NCBI RefSeq assembly: GCF_001808705.1
Contig: NZ_KV794225.1
Location: forward strand, 1-46,740
Direction of reading: 5' to 3'
Source: Streptococcus sp. HMSC074B11
GTDB lineage: Bacteria > Bacillota > Bacilli > Lactobacillales > Streptococcaceae
Length of the DNA: 46,740 nt
The notes below the pieces were generated by a model. The model worked only from the letters and a program-made list of their open reading frames with translations. It made no database searches and was not told the DNA's origin. Shown piece by piece: positions 6,719 to 16,442 of this stretch. Position numbers and translations under genes: made by a program. Each line of letters begins with the position of its first letter. The first letter of the stretch is position 1.

Positions 6719-9542
6719 GATGTAACTTTCCTTTCAAATACTGTCCTGTATAGCTAGCTTCATTAGCAGCTACTTCCTCTGGTGTTCCTGTTGCGATAAT
6801 AGTTCCGCCACCGACACCACCTTCTGGTCCTAAGTCGATAATATGGTCTGCTGTTTTGATGACATCCAGATTGTGCTCGATCACGAGAACTGTATTTCCA
6901 TCATCGACAAAGCGAGACAAAACGGTGAGTAATCGAGCGATGTCCTCAGTATGCAAACCAGTTGTCGGCTCATCTAAAATGTAGAAAGACTTACCTGTCG
7001 AGCGCTTGTGGAGTTCGCTAGCCAGCTTCATACGCTGCGCTTCTCCCCCAGAAAGGGTTGTAGCTGGTTGTCCTAAGGTCACATAGCCTAGCCCTACATC
7101 CTTGATGGTCTGGAGTTTACGTTGAATTTTCGGAATGTGTTTGAAAAATTCTACCGCATCGTTGACGGTCATATCCAAGACTTGCGAAATATTCTTTTCC
7201 TTGTAGTGAACTTCAAGCGTTTCACTATTGTAGCGGGTTCCATGACAGACTTCACAAGCCACGTAAACATCTGGCAAGAAGTGCATTTCAATCTTGATAA
7301 TCCCATCACCCGAGCAAGCCTCGCAGCGACCGCCTTTGACGTTAAAACTGAAACGACCCTTTTTGTAACCTCGAATCTTGGCCTCATTTGTCTGAGCGAA
7401 TAGGTCCCGAATATCATCAAAGACACCTGTATAGGTAGCAGGATTGGATCTCGGTGTTCGTCCAATTGGACTCTGGTCAATATCTATCAGACGATCGATA
7501 TGCTCAATTCCTGTAATAGTCTTAAACTTACCTGGCTTGTCTGAATTACGATTGAGTTTTTGAGCAATGGCTTTTTTGAGAATACTGTTAATGAGGGTCG
7601 ACTTCCCTGAGCCAGAGACCCCTGTCACCGCGATAAATTTTCCTAGTGGGAAACGAGCAGTGATATTTTGTAGGTTGTTTTCACGCGCTCCTGTCACTTC
7701 GATAAAACGACCATTTCCGACACGACGCTCTTCTGGCACTGGAATGGCACGTTTGCCTGACAAGTACTGACCTGTGATAGACTTGCTGTTGCGAGCCACT
7801 TGCTTGGGCGTTCCTGCGGCAACAATTTCTCCACCAAAGACCCCTGCACCAGGGCCAACGTCAATCAAATAATCCGCTTCACGCATGGTATCTTCATCGT
7901 GTTCCACCACGATAAGAGTATTCCCTAAATCACGCATCTTTTTCAGACTGGCAATCAGGCGATCATTGTCCCTCTGGTGAAGACCGATGGACGGCTCATC
8001 AAGGATATAGAGGACTCCTGAGAGATTGGAACCAATCTGAGTAGCCAAGCGAATACGCTGACTTTCCCCTCCTGATAGGGTCCCTGCTGAACGAGACAGG
8101 GTCAGATAGTTAAGACCCACGTTATTAAGGAAGGTCAAACGGTCCTTGATTTCTTTGAGAATGGGACGAGCAATAATCGCTTCATTTTCAGACAAGGTCA
8201 GCTGGCTCACCAAGTCCAAGTGGTCTGCGATAGACAGGTCAGAAATTTCTCCGATATGTGGCCCTTGCTCGCCACCCACACGGACAGACAAGGCCTGGTC
8301 ATTGAGACGATAACCATGACAGGTACCACAAGTTAGCTCATTCATATAAAGGCGCATCTGAGTGCGAGTGTAGTCGCTATTGGTTTCATGGTAACGGCGA
8401 TTGATATTTCCAAGCACTCCTTCAAATGGAATGTCGATATCACGAACTCCGCCGAATTCATTCTCATAGTGGAAATGGAATTCTTTCCCATCTGAACCAT
8501 AGAAAATGAGATGTTTATCCTCCTCAGACAAGTCCTCAAAAGGCCTATCCATATCCACTCCAAAGGCTGTCATGGCTTGTTCCAGCATATTTGGATAATA
8601 GTTAGAAGAGATCGGATTCCAGGGCGCTAAGGCTCCCTCACGAAGAGTCTTACTAGCATCTGGTACGACTAAGTCCGTATCAACCTCTAGCTTGATCCCC
8701 AAACCATCACACTCACTACAGGAGCCAAACGGTGCATTGAAAGAGAAGAGACGAGGTTCTAACTCTGGAACCGTAAATCCACATACTGGACAAGCATAGT
8801 GTTCTGAAAAGAGCAACTCTGAATCATCTATAGTATCAATAACGACATAACCTTCAGCGATACGGAGAGCTGCTTCAATCGAATCGAAGAGACGACTACG
8901 GATACCTTCTTTGATAATGATACGGTCTACCACCACATCAATGTTGTGTTGCTTATTCTTTTCAAGTTCAGGAACTTCAGTCACGTCGTAGACAACTCCA
9001 TCGACACGGACACGGACGTAACCATCCTTTTGAATCTTTTCAATCAGCGTCTTATGCTGCCCCTTTTTCTTACGAACAACAGGAGCCAAAATCTGCAGAC
9101 GCTGGCGCTCTGGCAATTCCAAAACCTTGTCTACGATCTGCTCTACAGACGAAGCCTTGATAGCCCCATGTCCATTGATACAATAGGGTGTCCCTACCCG
9201 AGCATAGAGAAGACGTAGATAGTCATTGATTTCCGTCGTTGTCCCAACCGTCGAACGTGGATTTTTACTAGTCGTTTTCTGGTCAATGGAAATGGCAGGG
9301 CTGAGACCATCGATAGAATCCACATCTGGCTTTTCCATATTGCCCAAGAACTGACGAGCATAGGCTGACAGACTTTCAACATAGCGGCGTTGCCCTTCTG
9401 CATAAAGGGTATCAAAGGCTAAACTAGACTTTCCTGATCCAGATAGTCCCGTCACCACAACTAGCTTGTCACGCGGAATTTCCACATCTATATTTTTTAA
9501 ATTATGGGCGCGAGCCCCATGGATGACAATCTTATCTTGCAT
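6711..9542 (-). CDS. uvrA: Excinuclease ABC subunit A
   Basis: The 943-residue protein is a complete UvrA, the damage-recognition ATPase of nucleotide excision repair. Visible parts are two Walker A motifs ([12 protein letters not shown] near residue 32 and [12 protein letters not shown] near 640), two ABC signatures ([24 protein letters not shown]), and zinc-finger cysteines ([28 protein letters not shown]). An ATG 11 codons upstream (9575) was rejected because it lies in the -10 box at 9574-9579. The chosen start [15 protein letters not shown] matches family N-termini. First gene of the uvrA-pepP pair, divergent from corA. Confidence 0.97.
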   Translation of the reverse strand: MQDKIVIHGARAHNLKNIDVEIPRDKLVVVTGLSGSGKSSLAFDTLYAEGQRRYVESLSAYARQFLGNMEKPDVDSIDGLSPAISIDQKTTSKNPRSTVGTTTEINDYLRLLYARVGTPYCINGHGAIKASSVEQIVDKVLELPERQRLQILAPVVRKKKGQHKTLIEKIQKDGYVRVRVDGVVYDVTEVPELEKNKQHNIDVVVDRIIIKEGIRSRLFDSIEAALRIAEGYVVIDTIDDSELLFSEHYACPVCGFTVPELEPRLFSFNAPFGSCSECDGLGIKLEVDTDLVVPDASKTLREGALAPWNPISSNYYPNMLEQAMTAFGVDMDRPFEDLSEEDKHLIFYGSDGKEFHFHYENEFGGVRDIDIPFEGVLGNINRRYHETNSDYTRTQMRLYMNELTCGTCHGYRLNDQALSVRVGGEQGPHIGEISDLSIADHLDLVSQLTLSENEAIIARPILKEIKDRLTFLNNVGLNYLTLSRSAGTLSGGESQRIRLATQIGSNLSGVLYILDEPSIGLHQRDNDRLIASLKKMRDLGNTLIVVEHDEDTMREADYLIDVGPGAGVFGGEIVAAGTPKQVARNSKSITGQYLSGKRAIPVPEERRVGNGRFIEVTGARENNLQNITARFPLGKFIAVTGVSGSGKSTLINSILKKAIAQKLNRNSDKPGKFKTITGIEHIDRLIDIDQSPIGRTPRSNPATYTGVFDDIRDLFAQTNEAKIRGYKKGRFSFNVKGGRCEACSGDGIIKIEMHFLPDVYVACEVCHGTRYNSETLEVHYKEKNISQVLDMTVNDAVEFFKHIPKIQRKLQTIKDVGLGYVTLGQPATTLSGGEAQRMKLASELHKRSTGKSFYILDEPTTGLHTEDIARLLTVLSRFVDDGNTVLVIEHNLDVIKTADHIIDLGPEGGVGGGTIIATGTPEEVAANEASYTGQYLKGKLHHE

Positions 9543-9573
9543 ATTACTTCTTTCTAGTCCATTGTTGCTTTCC

Positions 9574-9579
9574 ATTATA
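9574..9579 (-). promoter_or_regulatory. Extended -10 promoter of uvrA
   Basis: TGG-TATAAT on the minus strand. The start would be about 25 bases before the uvrA ATG at 9542, which excludes the longer reading frame. It lies back to back with the corA promoter. Confidence 0.7.
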
Positions 9580-9599
9580 CCAAAAAAAGTGAAATTCTA

Positions 9600-9629
9600 T
9601 TACCAAAAAAGCCGATTTTGTAGTATAAT
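9600..9629 (+). promoter_or_regulatory. Promoter of corA
   Basis: TTACCA (9600-9605), an 18-base spacer, TATAAT (9624-9629). The -35 region lies only about 20 bases from the divergent uvrA -10 box, so the two promoters share upstream DNA. Confidence 0.6.
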
Positions 9630-9684
9630 AGTACGGTGTCAAAAATCACTGAAACACGGATTAGATTAGGAAAGGATCGGAGAT

Positions 9685-10629
9685 ATGAAACAAGTCTTTC
9701 TCTCAACAACAACTGAATTTAAAGAGATCGATACGCTCCAGCCGGGCACTTGGATCAATCTCGTCAATCCTACTCAAAGCGAATCGATGGAAATCGCCTC
9801 AGCCTTTGATATTGATATCGCCGATCTCCGTGCACCGCTCGATGCGGAAGAGATGTCACGTATCACCATCGAAGATGAGTACACCTTGATCATCGTGGAC
9901 GTTCCCATTACTGAGGAAAGAAACAACCAGACCTACTACGTGACCATTCCCTTGGGGATTATCCTCACAGAAGAGGCTATTATTACCACTTGTTTGGAGC
10001 CTCTACCACTTCTTGATGTCTTTATCAATCGTAGGCTTCGAAATTTCTATACCTTCATGCGTTCGCGCTTCATCTTCCAAATCCTATACCGCAATGCGGA
10101 GATTTACCTAACTGCCCTCCGTTCGATTGAACGTAAGAGTGAGCAGATTGAGAGTCAACTTCACAAATCTACTCGAAACGAAGAATTGATTGAACTCATG
10201 GAGTTGGAAAAGACCATCGTCTACTTCAAAGCTTCACTTAAGACAAATGAGCGCGTGATTAAAAAATTGACCAGTGCGACTAGCAATATCAAGAAATACC
10301 TCGAAGATGAAGACTTACTGGAAGATACCTTGATTGAAACGCAACAGGCCATCGAGATGGCGGATATCTACGGAAACGTCCTTCACTCTATGACAGAGAC
10401 CTTTGCTTCTATCATTTCAAACAACCAGAACAATATCATGAAAACCTTGGCCCTCGTGACCATCGTTATGTCCATCCCGACCATGATTTTCTCAGCCTAC
10501 GGAATGAACTTTAAGGATAATGAAATTCCTTTAAACGGAGAGCCGCATGCTTTCTGGCTCATCGTCTTTATCGCCTTTGCTATGAGTGTTTCTCTCACTC
10601 TTTACCTCATCCATAAAAAATGGTTCTAA
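9685..10629 (+). CDS. corA: CorA family magnesium transporter
   Basis: The 314-residue protein has the CorA layout: a cytoplasmic alpha/beta domain, a long helix (about residues 125-245), then two membrane helices. The signature GMN is present in FSAYGMNFKDNEIPLNG at the end of the first membrane helix. The C-terminus KKWF is basic, as expected. It should be a homopentameric channel for Mg2+ (perhaps Co2+ or Ni2+) in the plasma membrane. It is divergent from uvrA and probably cotranscribed with the DUF1129 gene that starts 11 bases after its stop. No riboswitch was seen in its short leader. Confidence 0.92.
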   Translation: MKQVFLSTTTEFKEIDTLQPGTWINLVNPTQSESMEIASAFDIDIADLRAPLDAEEMSRITIEDEYTLIIVDVPITEERNNQTYYVTIPLGIILTEEAIITTCLEPLPLLDVFINRRLRNFYTFMRSRFIFQILYRNAEIYLTALRSIERKSEQIESQLHKSTRNEELIELMELEKTIVYFKASLKTNERVIKKLTSATSNIKKYLEDEDLLEDTLIETQQAIEMADIYGNVLHSMTETFASIISNNQNNIMKTLALVTIVMSIPTMIFSAYGMNFKDNEIPLNGEPHAFWLIVFIAFAMSVSLTLYLIHKKWF

Positions 10630-10640
10630 CAGGAGTTATT

Positions 10641-11315
10641 ATGTCACAGATTGATTTAAAAGAATTAACCAAGAAAAACCAAGAATTTATCCACATTGCA
10701 ACCCAACAGTTTCTTAAAGATGGAAAAACCGACACTGAAATCAAGGCTATTCTTGAAGAAGTGATTCCTCACATCCTTGAAGAACAACCAAAAGGTGTGA
10801 CCGCTCGTTCTATCTACGGAGCACCAACTCACTGGGCTCACAGCTTTAGCGAAAAAGAGCAATACGAGAAAGAACATCCAAAGGAAAATGACGATCCAAA
10901 ATTGATGATGTTGGATTCAGCCCTTTTCATCACAGGACTGTTTGCAGTGGTTAGCGCCTTGATGAGCTTCTTCTCAAACCAACCCGTAGCTTACGGATTG
11001 GTAACACTTATCAGTGTAGGGGCCTTTGGTGGAGTTGCCTTCTACCTTCTCTATCACTTCATCTACCGCTACTACGGACCAGATACTGACCGTAGCCAAC
11101 GCCCTCCATTCTGGAAATCACTTTTAGTCATGTTAGCGACTATGTTTGCTTGGGTCTTCATCCTCTTCTTGAGTAACTTCCTTCCACAAGCCATCAACAT
11201 TAGTCTCCCACCACTTGTTTTGTTGGTAATCGGTGGAGCTCTCCTTGCCCTACGTTTCTACCTCAAAAAACGTTTCAACATCAAGAGTGCAAGTGCAGGA
11301 CCTGCTAGATATTAA
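10641..11315 (+). CDS. DUF1129 family membrane protein
   Basis: The 224-residue protein has a soluble N-terminal part (about 85 residues; MSQIDLKELTKKNQEFIHIA) followed by four hydrophobic segments at about residues 92-110, 116-140, 160-180 and 188-208. This matches DUF1129, whose function is unknown. The ATG at 10641 is preferred over one seven codons upstream inside corA, because AGGAG lies seven bases before it. It ends in a basic tail (KKRFNIKSASAG). It follows corA closely and is probably in the same transcript; a role in Mg2+ handling is only suggested by position. Confidence 0.85.
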   Translation: MSQIDLKELTKKNQEFIHIATQQFLKDGKTDTEIKAILEEVIPHILEEQPKGVTARSIYGAPTHWAHSFSEKEQYEKEHPKENDDPKLMMLDSALFITGLFAVVSALMSFFSNQPVAYGLVTLISVGAFGGVAFYLLYHFIYRYYGPDTDRSQRPPFWKSLLVMLATMFAWVFILFLSNFLPQAINISLPPLVLLVIGGALLALRFYLKKRFNIKSASAGPARY

Positions 11316-11328
11316 GATAAACAATAAA

Positions 11329-11361
11329 AGTAGTGTGTTTTGTAGACAGACTACTCTTTTT
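11329..11361 (+). terminator. Intrinsic terminator after corA-DUF1129
   Basis: AGTAGT...ACTACT with two more pairs after one mismatch, then CTTTTT. The rest of 11362-11461 holds nothing recognisable. Confidence 0.6.
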
Positions 11362-11461
11362 ATAGTTCCAAATCATTTTTTGATTCTCCAAAGAAAAGTA
11401 GCTACATTTTCTAAAAATGTTCTAATGTAAAGTCTTTCCTTAGAATCCCGAGGTTTTTTCC

Positions 11462-11490
11462 TTGAATCCAAGCTGTTTTTCTGTTATACT
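11462..11490 (+). promoter_or_regulatory. Promoter of the SemiSWEET gene
   Basis: TTGAAT, 17-base spacer, TATACT (11485-11490). AAGGAG at 11502-11507 precedes the ATG at 11516. Confidence 0.75.
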
Positions 11491-11515
11491 AATAAAGCAA
11501 TAAGGAGAAATATAT

Positions 11516-11779
11516 ATGACTAAACAGAGAATTAATCAAATTGTCGGTTCAATTGGTGCCTTTATCGGGATTATTGTATTTATAGCCTACATCCCCCAAA
11601 TTTTTGCCAATTTACAAGGGAACAAAGCTCAACCATTCCAACCTTTATCAGCAGCTGTTTCTTGCTTAATCTGGGTCATTTATGGATGGACAAAAGAGCC
11701 TAAGAAAGACTGGATTCTAATCATTCCAAACTCGGCTGGGGTTATCCTTGGCGGACTGACCTTCCTTACTGCTCTATAA
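11516..11779 (+). CDS. SemiSWEET family sugar transporter
   Basis: This 87-residue protein has three predicted membrane helices (about residues 8-27, 40-57, 65-85) and the PQ-loop motif YIPQI (residues 24-28), followed by FQPLSAAVSCLIWVIYGW. This is the single triple-helix bundle of bacterial SemiSWEETs, which dimerise to make a sugar-permeable pore. The substrate cannot be read from the sequence. It is a single-gene unit with its own promoter and terminator. Confidence 0.88.
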   Translation: MTKQRINQIVGSIGAFIGIIVFIAYIPQIFANLQGNKAQPFQPLSAAVSCLIWVIYGWTKEPKKDWILIIPNSAGVILGGLTFLTAL

Positions 11780-11801
11780 GAATGCAACTACTATAAAAAA
11801 T

Positions 11802-11828
11802 GCAACCACATCGAGCGGTTGCTTTTTT
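11802..11828 (+). terminator. Intrinsic terminator after the SemiSWEET gene
   Basis: GCAACC...GGTTGC stem followed by six T. Confidence 0.8.
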
Positions 11829-11873
11829 GCTTACTTTTGTGATCTAAAAGCCTTTTTCTGATTCTAATTCTTG

Positions 11874-11902
11874 TTGTTTTCCCTCTTCTTTTGTGATACA
11901 AT
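11874..11902 (+). promoter_or_regulatory. Promoter of the S66 peptidase gene
   Basis: TTGTTT, 17-base spacer, extended -10 TGA-TACAAT. GGAGGAT precedes the ATG at 11933. Confidence 0.7.
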
Positions 11903-11932
11903 AGCATCAATTTATTTCTAGGAGGATGAGAT

Positions 11933-12970
11933 ATGATTTCTACTATTGGTATTGTTAGTTTGTCTAGTGGCATTATCGGAGAAGACTTTGTCAAACACGA
12001 AGTGGACTTGGGTATTCAACGTCTCAAGGATCTAGGACTCAATCCTATCTTTTTACCCCATTCGCTAAAAGGCTTAGACTTTATCAAGGACCATCCTGAA
12101 GCACGTGCAGAGGATTTGATTCAGGCCTTTTCTGATGATAGCATCGACATGATCCTATGCGCCATCGGTGGAGACGATACCTATCGTTTATTACCCTATC
12201 TTTTTGAAAATGACCAACTAGAAAAAGTTATCAAACAAAAGATTTTTCTTGGCTTCTCGGATACGACCATGAACCATCTAATGTTGCATAAACTAGAAAT
12301 TAAGACTTTTTACGGCCAATCATTTCTAGCAGACATTTGTGAGTTAGACAAAGAAATGTTACCATATAGCTGCCACTACTTTAAAGAATTGATTGAGACT
12401 GGAAAAATCTCAGAAATCCGCCCTAGTAACGTTTGGTATGAGGAACGGACTGATTTTAGTCCCAAAGCCTTGGGAACACCTCGTATCAGCCATGCAAATA
12501 CCGGTTTTGAATTATTGCAAGGAAATGCCCAGTTCGAGGGAGAAATCCTCGGTGGGTGTCTCGAATCCCTCTACGATATCTTTGACAATTCTCGATACGC
12601 AGATAGCACGGACCTCTGCCAAAAGTACAAACTCTTCCCTGACTTGTCAGACTGGGAAGGAAAAATCCTCTTGCTAGAAACAAGCGAAGAAAAGCCTGAG
12701 CCGGAAGACTTCAAAAAGATGTTGCGGACTTTAAAGAACACTGGTATATTCGAGGTCATCAGTGGACTCCTGGTCGGAAAACCTATGGATGAAACTTTCT
12801 ATGACGACTATAAGAAGACTTTAATGGACACCATTGATAGCACTATCCCGATTGTCTATAATCTAAATGTTGGTCATGCAACTCCAAGAGCTATTGTCCC
12901 CTTTGGAGTCCACGCCCATGTAGATGCAACGGAGCAAGTTATTCGCTTTGACTACAACAAAGAAAGCTGA
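11933..12970 (+). CDS. S66 family peptidase, MccF / LD-carboxypeptidase-like
   Basis: The 345-residue protein has the S66 (LdcA/MccF) architecture. The nucleophile-elbow region reads CAIGGDDTYRLLPYL (about residues 78-92), followed by FLGFSDTTMNHL. The catalytic glutamate and histidine are seen in LLLETSEEKPEP (about residue 245) and NVGHATPRAIVPFG (about residue 315). In characterised members a serine sits where this protein has threonine (GGDD-T), so the nucleophile may be changed. MccF members cleave aminoacyl-nucleotide antibiotics; LdcA members trim murein tetrapeptides. Which applies here is unknown. It is a single-gene unit with its stop codon inside the terminator stem. Confidence 0.88.
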   Translation: MISTIGIVSLSSGIIGEDFVKHEVDLGIQRLKDLGLNPIFLPHSLKGLDFIKDHPEARAEDLIQAFSDDSIDMILCAIGGDDTYRLLPYLFENDQLEKVIKQKIFLGFSDTTMNHLMLHKLEIKTFYGQSFLADICELDKEMLPYSCHYFKELIETGKISEIRPSNVWYEERTDFSPKALGTPRISHANTGFELLQGNAQFEGEILGGCLESLYDIFDNSRYADSTDLCQKYKLFPDLSDWEGKILLLETSEEKPEPEDFKKMLRTLKNTGIFEVISGLLVGKPMDETFYDDYKKTLMDTIDSTIPIVYNLNVGHATPRAIVPFGVHAHVDATEQVIRFDYNKES

Positions 12971-12990
12971 GATAGAAATCTCAGCTTTTT
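12965..12990 (+). terminator. Intrinsic terminator containing the S66 gene stop codon
   Basis: AGCTGAGAT, AGAA loop, ATCTCAGCT, TTTTT. The TGA stop codon (12968-12970) lies in the left arm. It may also serve tag from the other side, though its minus-strand tail is a weaker TTCTTT. Confidence 0.85.
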
Positions 12991-13021
12991 CTATATTCTC
13001 CTATGTTCTAGACATCTAACG

Positions 13022-13588
13022 TCACTTATTTCCACTTTTCCATTCACAATTATTCTCATGGTCATCAATTAATCCTGCCGCCTGTAAAAAGGACAAGACA
13101 GCGACTGGTCCAGTGAACTTAAAACCACGTTTTTTGAGATCCTTGGATATTTTCTCAGATAATGGCGTTTTAGCCGGTGCTTGACGATAGTCCGAGACAT
13201 CATTGGTGATGGTTTTACCATCTACAAAAGACCAGAGATAGGTGTCAAAAGAATCATACTCCTTCTGAACTTGTAGAAATGCTTGAGCGTTGGTGCGCGT
13301 CGCAAATATCTTAGCACGATTGCGGATGATAGCTGGATTATCCATCAAAGCTTCCAATTCTTCATCAGTCATGTCCGCAACACCTTGAACTTGATAGTCA
13401 TGAAAAGCTTGACGAAAAGCTTGGCGTTTATTGAGCACCGTTTCCCAAGACAGACCTGCCTGATAGGTCTCCATACAGAGCAACTCAAAAAGAGCCTGGT
13501 CATCATGAAGGGCCTGGCCCCACTCTTCATCGTGGTAGGCTACATATAGAGGGTTGTTCATTTTAACCCAGCCACAACGTTTTGGCAT
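13022..13588 (-). CDS. tag: DNA-3-methyladenine glycosylase I
   Basis: The 188-residue protein matches Tag across its length. It starts with MPKRCGWVKMNNPLYVAYHD, has the helix segment FELLCMETYQAGLSWETVLNKR with the expected Glu and Trp, and ends with FTGPVAVLSFLQAAGLIDDH. It removes 3-methyladenine from alkylated DNA. The N-terminal cysteine and the C-terminal HENNC supply the structural zinc ligands of the family. It begins 9 bases after the ruvA stop, with the ribosome binding site overlapping that stop, so it is coupled to ruvA in the mutL-ruvA-tag repair cluster. Confidence 0.95.
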   Translation of the reverse strand: MPKRCGWVKMNNPLYVAYHDEEWGQALHDDQALFELLCMETYQAGLSWETVLNKRQAFRQAFHDYQVQGVADMTDEELEALMDNPAIIRNRAKIFATRTNAQAFLQVQKEYDSFDTYLWSFVDGKTITNDVSDYRQAPAKTPLSEKISKDLKKRGFKFTGPVAVLSFLQAAGLIDDHENNCEWKSGNK

Positions 13589-13597
13589 AGACTTCTC

Positions 13598-14191
13598 CTA
13601 TTTCACCAACATCTTGAGGGCAGACTTGATATAGTTCTCAGCTGTATCTGTCGTTCCTTCAAAGAATTTCTTGATTTTCTTAAGCTCAGTTGCCTTGTAG
13701 CCCAAAGCCAACATGGCTTCCATAGCTTCTTCCAGTTCTTGGTTGTCACTGCTAGATGGAGCTGCAGTTTTAGCAGGGAGATCGTCTCCTGCCACAACAA
13801 CTTTCCCTTCTAAGTCCAACACCATCTGTTGGGCTGTTTTCTTACCGATTTTAGGGAACTTGGTCAAGTAGGTGATGTTCTTAGTCTCAATAGCTTGAAC
13901 GAGACCTGCATTGTCATCAGCTGCGATGATGGCAAGAGCGGAAACAGGACCAATGCCTGACACAGAGATCAAACTGAGAAAGAGCTTTTTCTCGTCTTCT
14001 GAGCGAAATCCATAAAGCAGATGGGCGTCCTCACGCACGACTTGATGCACATAAATTTGAGCTTCTTGGTTGACTTGTCCTGAGTAGGCATAGGGGTTAG
14101 CTACGTGTAGGATATAGCCGATTCCGTTTGCTTCTAGAACGATGTATTTAGCAGTAATTTTGGTAATAATACCCTTTAGATATTCGTACAT
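13598..14191 (-). CDS. ruvA: Holliday junction branch migration protein RuvA
   Basis: The 197-residue protein has the three RuvA domains: the OB fold ([20 protein letters not shown]), the helix-hairpin-helix region ([13 protein letters not shown] and [16 protein letters not shown]), and the C-terminal RuvB-binding domain ([20 protein letters not shown]). RuvA tetramers grip the four-way junction and load RuvB. The start at 14191 (AAGGG upstream) is chosen over an ATG eight codons earlier, whose leader runs into a BOX repeat. ruvB is not next to it. Confidence 0.95.
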   Translation of the reverse strand: MYEYLKGIITKITAKYIVLEANGIGYILHVANPYAYSGQVNQEAQIYVHQVVREDAHLLYGFRSEDEKKLFLSLISVSGIGPVSALAIIAADDNAGLVQAIETKNITYLTKFPKIGKKTAQQMVLDLEGKVVVAGDDLPAKTAAPSSSDNQELEEAMEAMLALGYKATELKKIKKFFEGTTDTAENYIKSALKMLVK

Positions 14192-14206
14192 AATTTTCCC
14201 TTCAAT

Positions 14207-14312
14207 TATACTCAATGAAAATCAAATCTAAACTAGGAAGCTAACCGTAGGCATAACTTGAGTTAGGCAAGTTAAGGCTGACGCAGTTTAGAGAGATTTT
14301 CGAAGAGTATTA
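14207..14312 (+). repeat. BOX repeat element 1 (between mutL and ruvA)
   Basis: It starts TATACTCAATGAAAATC and ends GAGATTTTCGAAGAGTATTA, the hallmark ends of pneumococcal BOX elements. The interior (AACTAGGAAGCTAACCGTAGG, less conserved, no boxB) is more diverged than in the other two copies here. The outer ends are complementary and could fold in the mutL-ruvA transcript. Its right end coincides with the mutL stop codon. Confidence 0.85.
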
Positions 14313-16259
14313 GTATTTTCCTAGCTCTCGGAGGCTGGTATGATTTTCCTGAATGCGACGGAACATCTTTTCCATGTCCGACTTGGTAAAGTGAACCAAA
14401 ACAGGACGTCCGTGTGGACAGTTATAGGGGTTATCACATTGAGAGAGTTGATAGAGGAGTTGTCTAGCCGAGTGATCATCGATACGGTGGTTAGCCTTGA
14501 TAGACCTCTTGCAGGACATCATAATGGCTAGTTCAGCTCGGTATTTCTTGATTGAAACTTCCTTGGTCAAGAGGAGCATGTCGCACATCTCATAGATTCC
14601 AGATTCAATTTCCTCCTCTGCCATCCAAATGGGATGTTCGCGCAAGATAAATTGATTCTCCCCGTACTCTGCTAGAAAGACGCCAACTTCCTCTAAAAGA
14701 GACATTCTTTCCTTGAGGCGAAGGGAATCATCCGCAGGAAATTCAAAGATATAGGGCACTAGGAGTTGCTGCTGGCTCTGGTCAACATTGCCAATACTTT
14801 CGCGATACTCCTCATACTTAACCCGCTCCTGAGCTGCGTGTTGGTCTATGATGTAAAGCCCATCTCTACCTTGGGCAAAGAGATAGGTTCCATGCATCTG
14901 ACCGAAAAATTCCAACTCCGGGAAGCTTGAAGATTCTTCTCGCTCCAGCTTGTCATAAGCCTTATCCAAACTAGCCATATCTAACTCAGGATGATCCAGT
15001 TGGTCGTAACTGATAGACTTTCTCTCTGCAAAATGCAGTTTTGCTGGTTTGGTCAGCTGATCCAAGGTTTCCTTAGCGAAGAGGTTCAAATCCTGTCTTT
15101 CTTCAGTCAGATTCACCTGATGGTCTGCTACCTCAGCTTGAGGCGGTCTTGTCAGCTCCGTTTGCTCGTAGTAAAGATTATTTTCTTTAAGCGGGAGAAT
15201 GGTTTGCTCTACTTTTTCACGATTGCGTACGGTAGACTTTGCCAGATTTTCCAAGGCATCTGGAATCAAGGTCTGTTCCTTGAGACTCTTTGCGATAGCT
15301 TCTGAAACCAGTGCCATCAGCTCTCTTTCCTTAGAAATACGCACCTCTTGCTTGGTCGGGTGCACATTGACATCTGCTAGATAAGGATCGATATGGATGT
15401 GAATAACAGCTAGCGGAAAACGCCCCACCATAAGCTTGCTGCCGTAACCATCTAAAATGGCACGATTGAGCAGGAAGTTTTTGATATAACGACCATTGAT
15501 AAAGAGACTGATATAGTTACGATTAGCCCGTGTCAATTCCGGCAAGGACACAAAGCCTGAAATTTCAAAGTCTAGGTCAGAATTCTCAATCTCAACCATT
15601 TTTTTGGCACTGGCTAAACCATAAATCCCAGCAATGGCTTGACGCAGTTGACCCGTACCAGCTGTTCGTGTCATTTCCTTGCCATCACTAATCAGGCTAA
15701 AAGAAATCTCAGGATGGGCTAGCCCCAGACGGTTGACAATATCAATGATGTGAGACAACTCTGCCTGCTGACTCTTCATATACTTGAGACGAGCCGGTGT
15801 GTTGAAAAAGAGATCCTCCACACAAACCTTGGTCCCAACAGGACTGGTCGCTGGAATGATTTCCTCAACTTCTCCCCCACGAGCCACTAGCTTGGTCCCG
15901 TGACTGGCACCGTCCACCGCTGTCAACAAAGTCAAAACACTGACAGATGCGATAGAGGGCAGGGCTTCACCACGAAAGCCGAGGGTCCGAATCCGAAAGA
16001 GATCTGCCTGATTCTTTATCTTACTAGTGGCATGACGACGGAGGGCCAACTCTACTTCGTCGTGGGCAATCCCGTGACCATTATCTGTTATTTGGATTTT
16101 CTTAAGACCAGCTTCTTCAATCTCAACGATAATCTGGCTTGAGCCAGCATCGATAGCATTTTCAACTAATTCTTTGACAACGCTCGCAGGACGCTCGATA
16201 ACTTCTCCTGCTGCAATCTGGTTGGCCAAGATTTCTGGCAATTCAATAATATGAGACAT
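14310..16259 (-). CDS. mutL: DNA mismatch repair protein MutL
   Basis: The 649-residue protein has the N-terminal GHKL ATPase motifs [17 protein letters not shown] and [15 protein letters not shown] (residues about 34-100), a variable linker, and a C-terminal dimerisation domain. The nicking-endonuclease motif DQHA-xx-E-xxxx-E is present ([12 protein letters not shown], about residue 470). So are [12 protein letters not shown] and [11 protein letters not shown], as in MutL of organisms without MutH. It couples MutS recognition to strand removal. The stop codon TAA forms the edge of BOX 1; ruvA and tag follow. mutS is not in the window. Confidence 0.97.
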   Translation of the reverse strand: MSHIIELPEILANQIAAGEVIERPASVVKELVENAIDAGSSQIIVEIEEAGLKKIQITDNGHGIAHDEVELALRRHATSKIKNQADLFRIRTLGFRGEALPSIASVSVLTLLTAVDGASHGTKLVARGGEVEEIIPATSPVGTKVCVEDLFFNTPARLKYMKSQQAELSHIIDIVNRLGLAHPEISFSLISDGKEMTRTAGTGQLRQAIAGIYGLASAKKMVEIENSDLDFEISGFVSLPELTRANRNYISLFINGRYIKNFLLNRAILDGYGSKLMVGRFPLAVIHIHIDPYLADVNVHPTKQEVRISKERELMALVSEAIAKSLKEQTLIPDALENLAKSTVRNREKVEQTILPLKENNLYYEQTELTRPPQAEVADHQVNLTEERQDLNLFAKETLDQLTKPAKLHFAERKSISYDQLDHPELDMASLDKAYDKLEREESSSFPELEFFGQMHGTYLFAQGRDGLYIIDQHAAQERVKYEEYRESIGNVDQSQQQLLVPYIFEFPADDSLRLKERMSLLEEVGVFLAEYGENQFILREHPIWMAEEEIESGIYEMCDMLLLTKEVSIKKYRAELAIMMSCKRSIKANHRIDDHSARQLLYQLSQCDNPYNCPHGRPVLVHFTKSDMEKMFRRIQENHTSLRELGKY

Positions 16260-16315
16260 TTTCCAGCCCCTTTCTCAACTATTTTTATCTATTTCTCTGA
16301 AAATAAGCTAGTGCT

Positions 16316-16321
16316 ATTATA
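16316..16321 (-). promoter_or_regulatory. Extended -10 promoter of mutL
   Basis: TGG-TATAAT on the minus strand, 57 bases before the mutL ATG. Confidence 0.6.
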
Positions 16322-16400
16322 CCATATTTCACTCGTTTCCAAAAAAGTCCAAGTAGCAACTTTCTTCCCGATTTTACTAGGTTATTTACCAAGTTTGTGG

Positions 16401-16406
16401 TACAAT
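16401..16406 (+). promoter_or_regulatory. Extended -10 promoter of tyrS
   Basis: TGG-TACAAT, then AAAGGAG and the ATG at 16443. The leader is only about 30 bases long, so there is no room for a T-box. Confidence 0.6.
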
Positions 16407-16442
16407 AGGTAGAAACAATATTTTACAAAGGAGAAAAGACAC

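Noticed and set aside
9542-9575. Longer UvrA N-terminus ([11 protein letters not shown])
   Set aside because: The upstream ATG overlaps the -10 box, so it would not be in the mRNA; family proteins start at [14 protein letters not shown].
14207-14312. RUP or insertion-sequence remnant at the three BOX sites
   Set aside because: The termini and core match BOX elements and there are no transposase fragments or target duplications.
16407-16442. T-box leader in front of tyrS
   Set aside because: The leader is only about 30 bases long, too short for a T-box; none was seen before hisS or aspS either.
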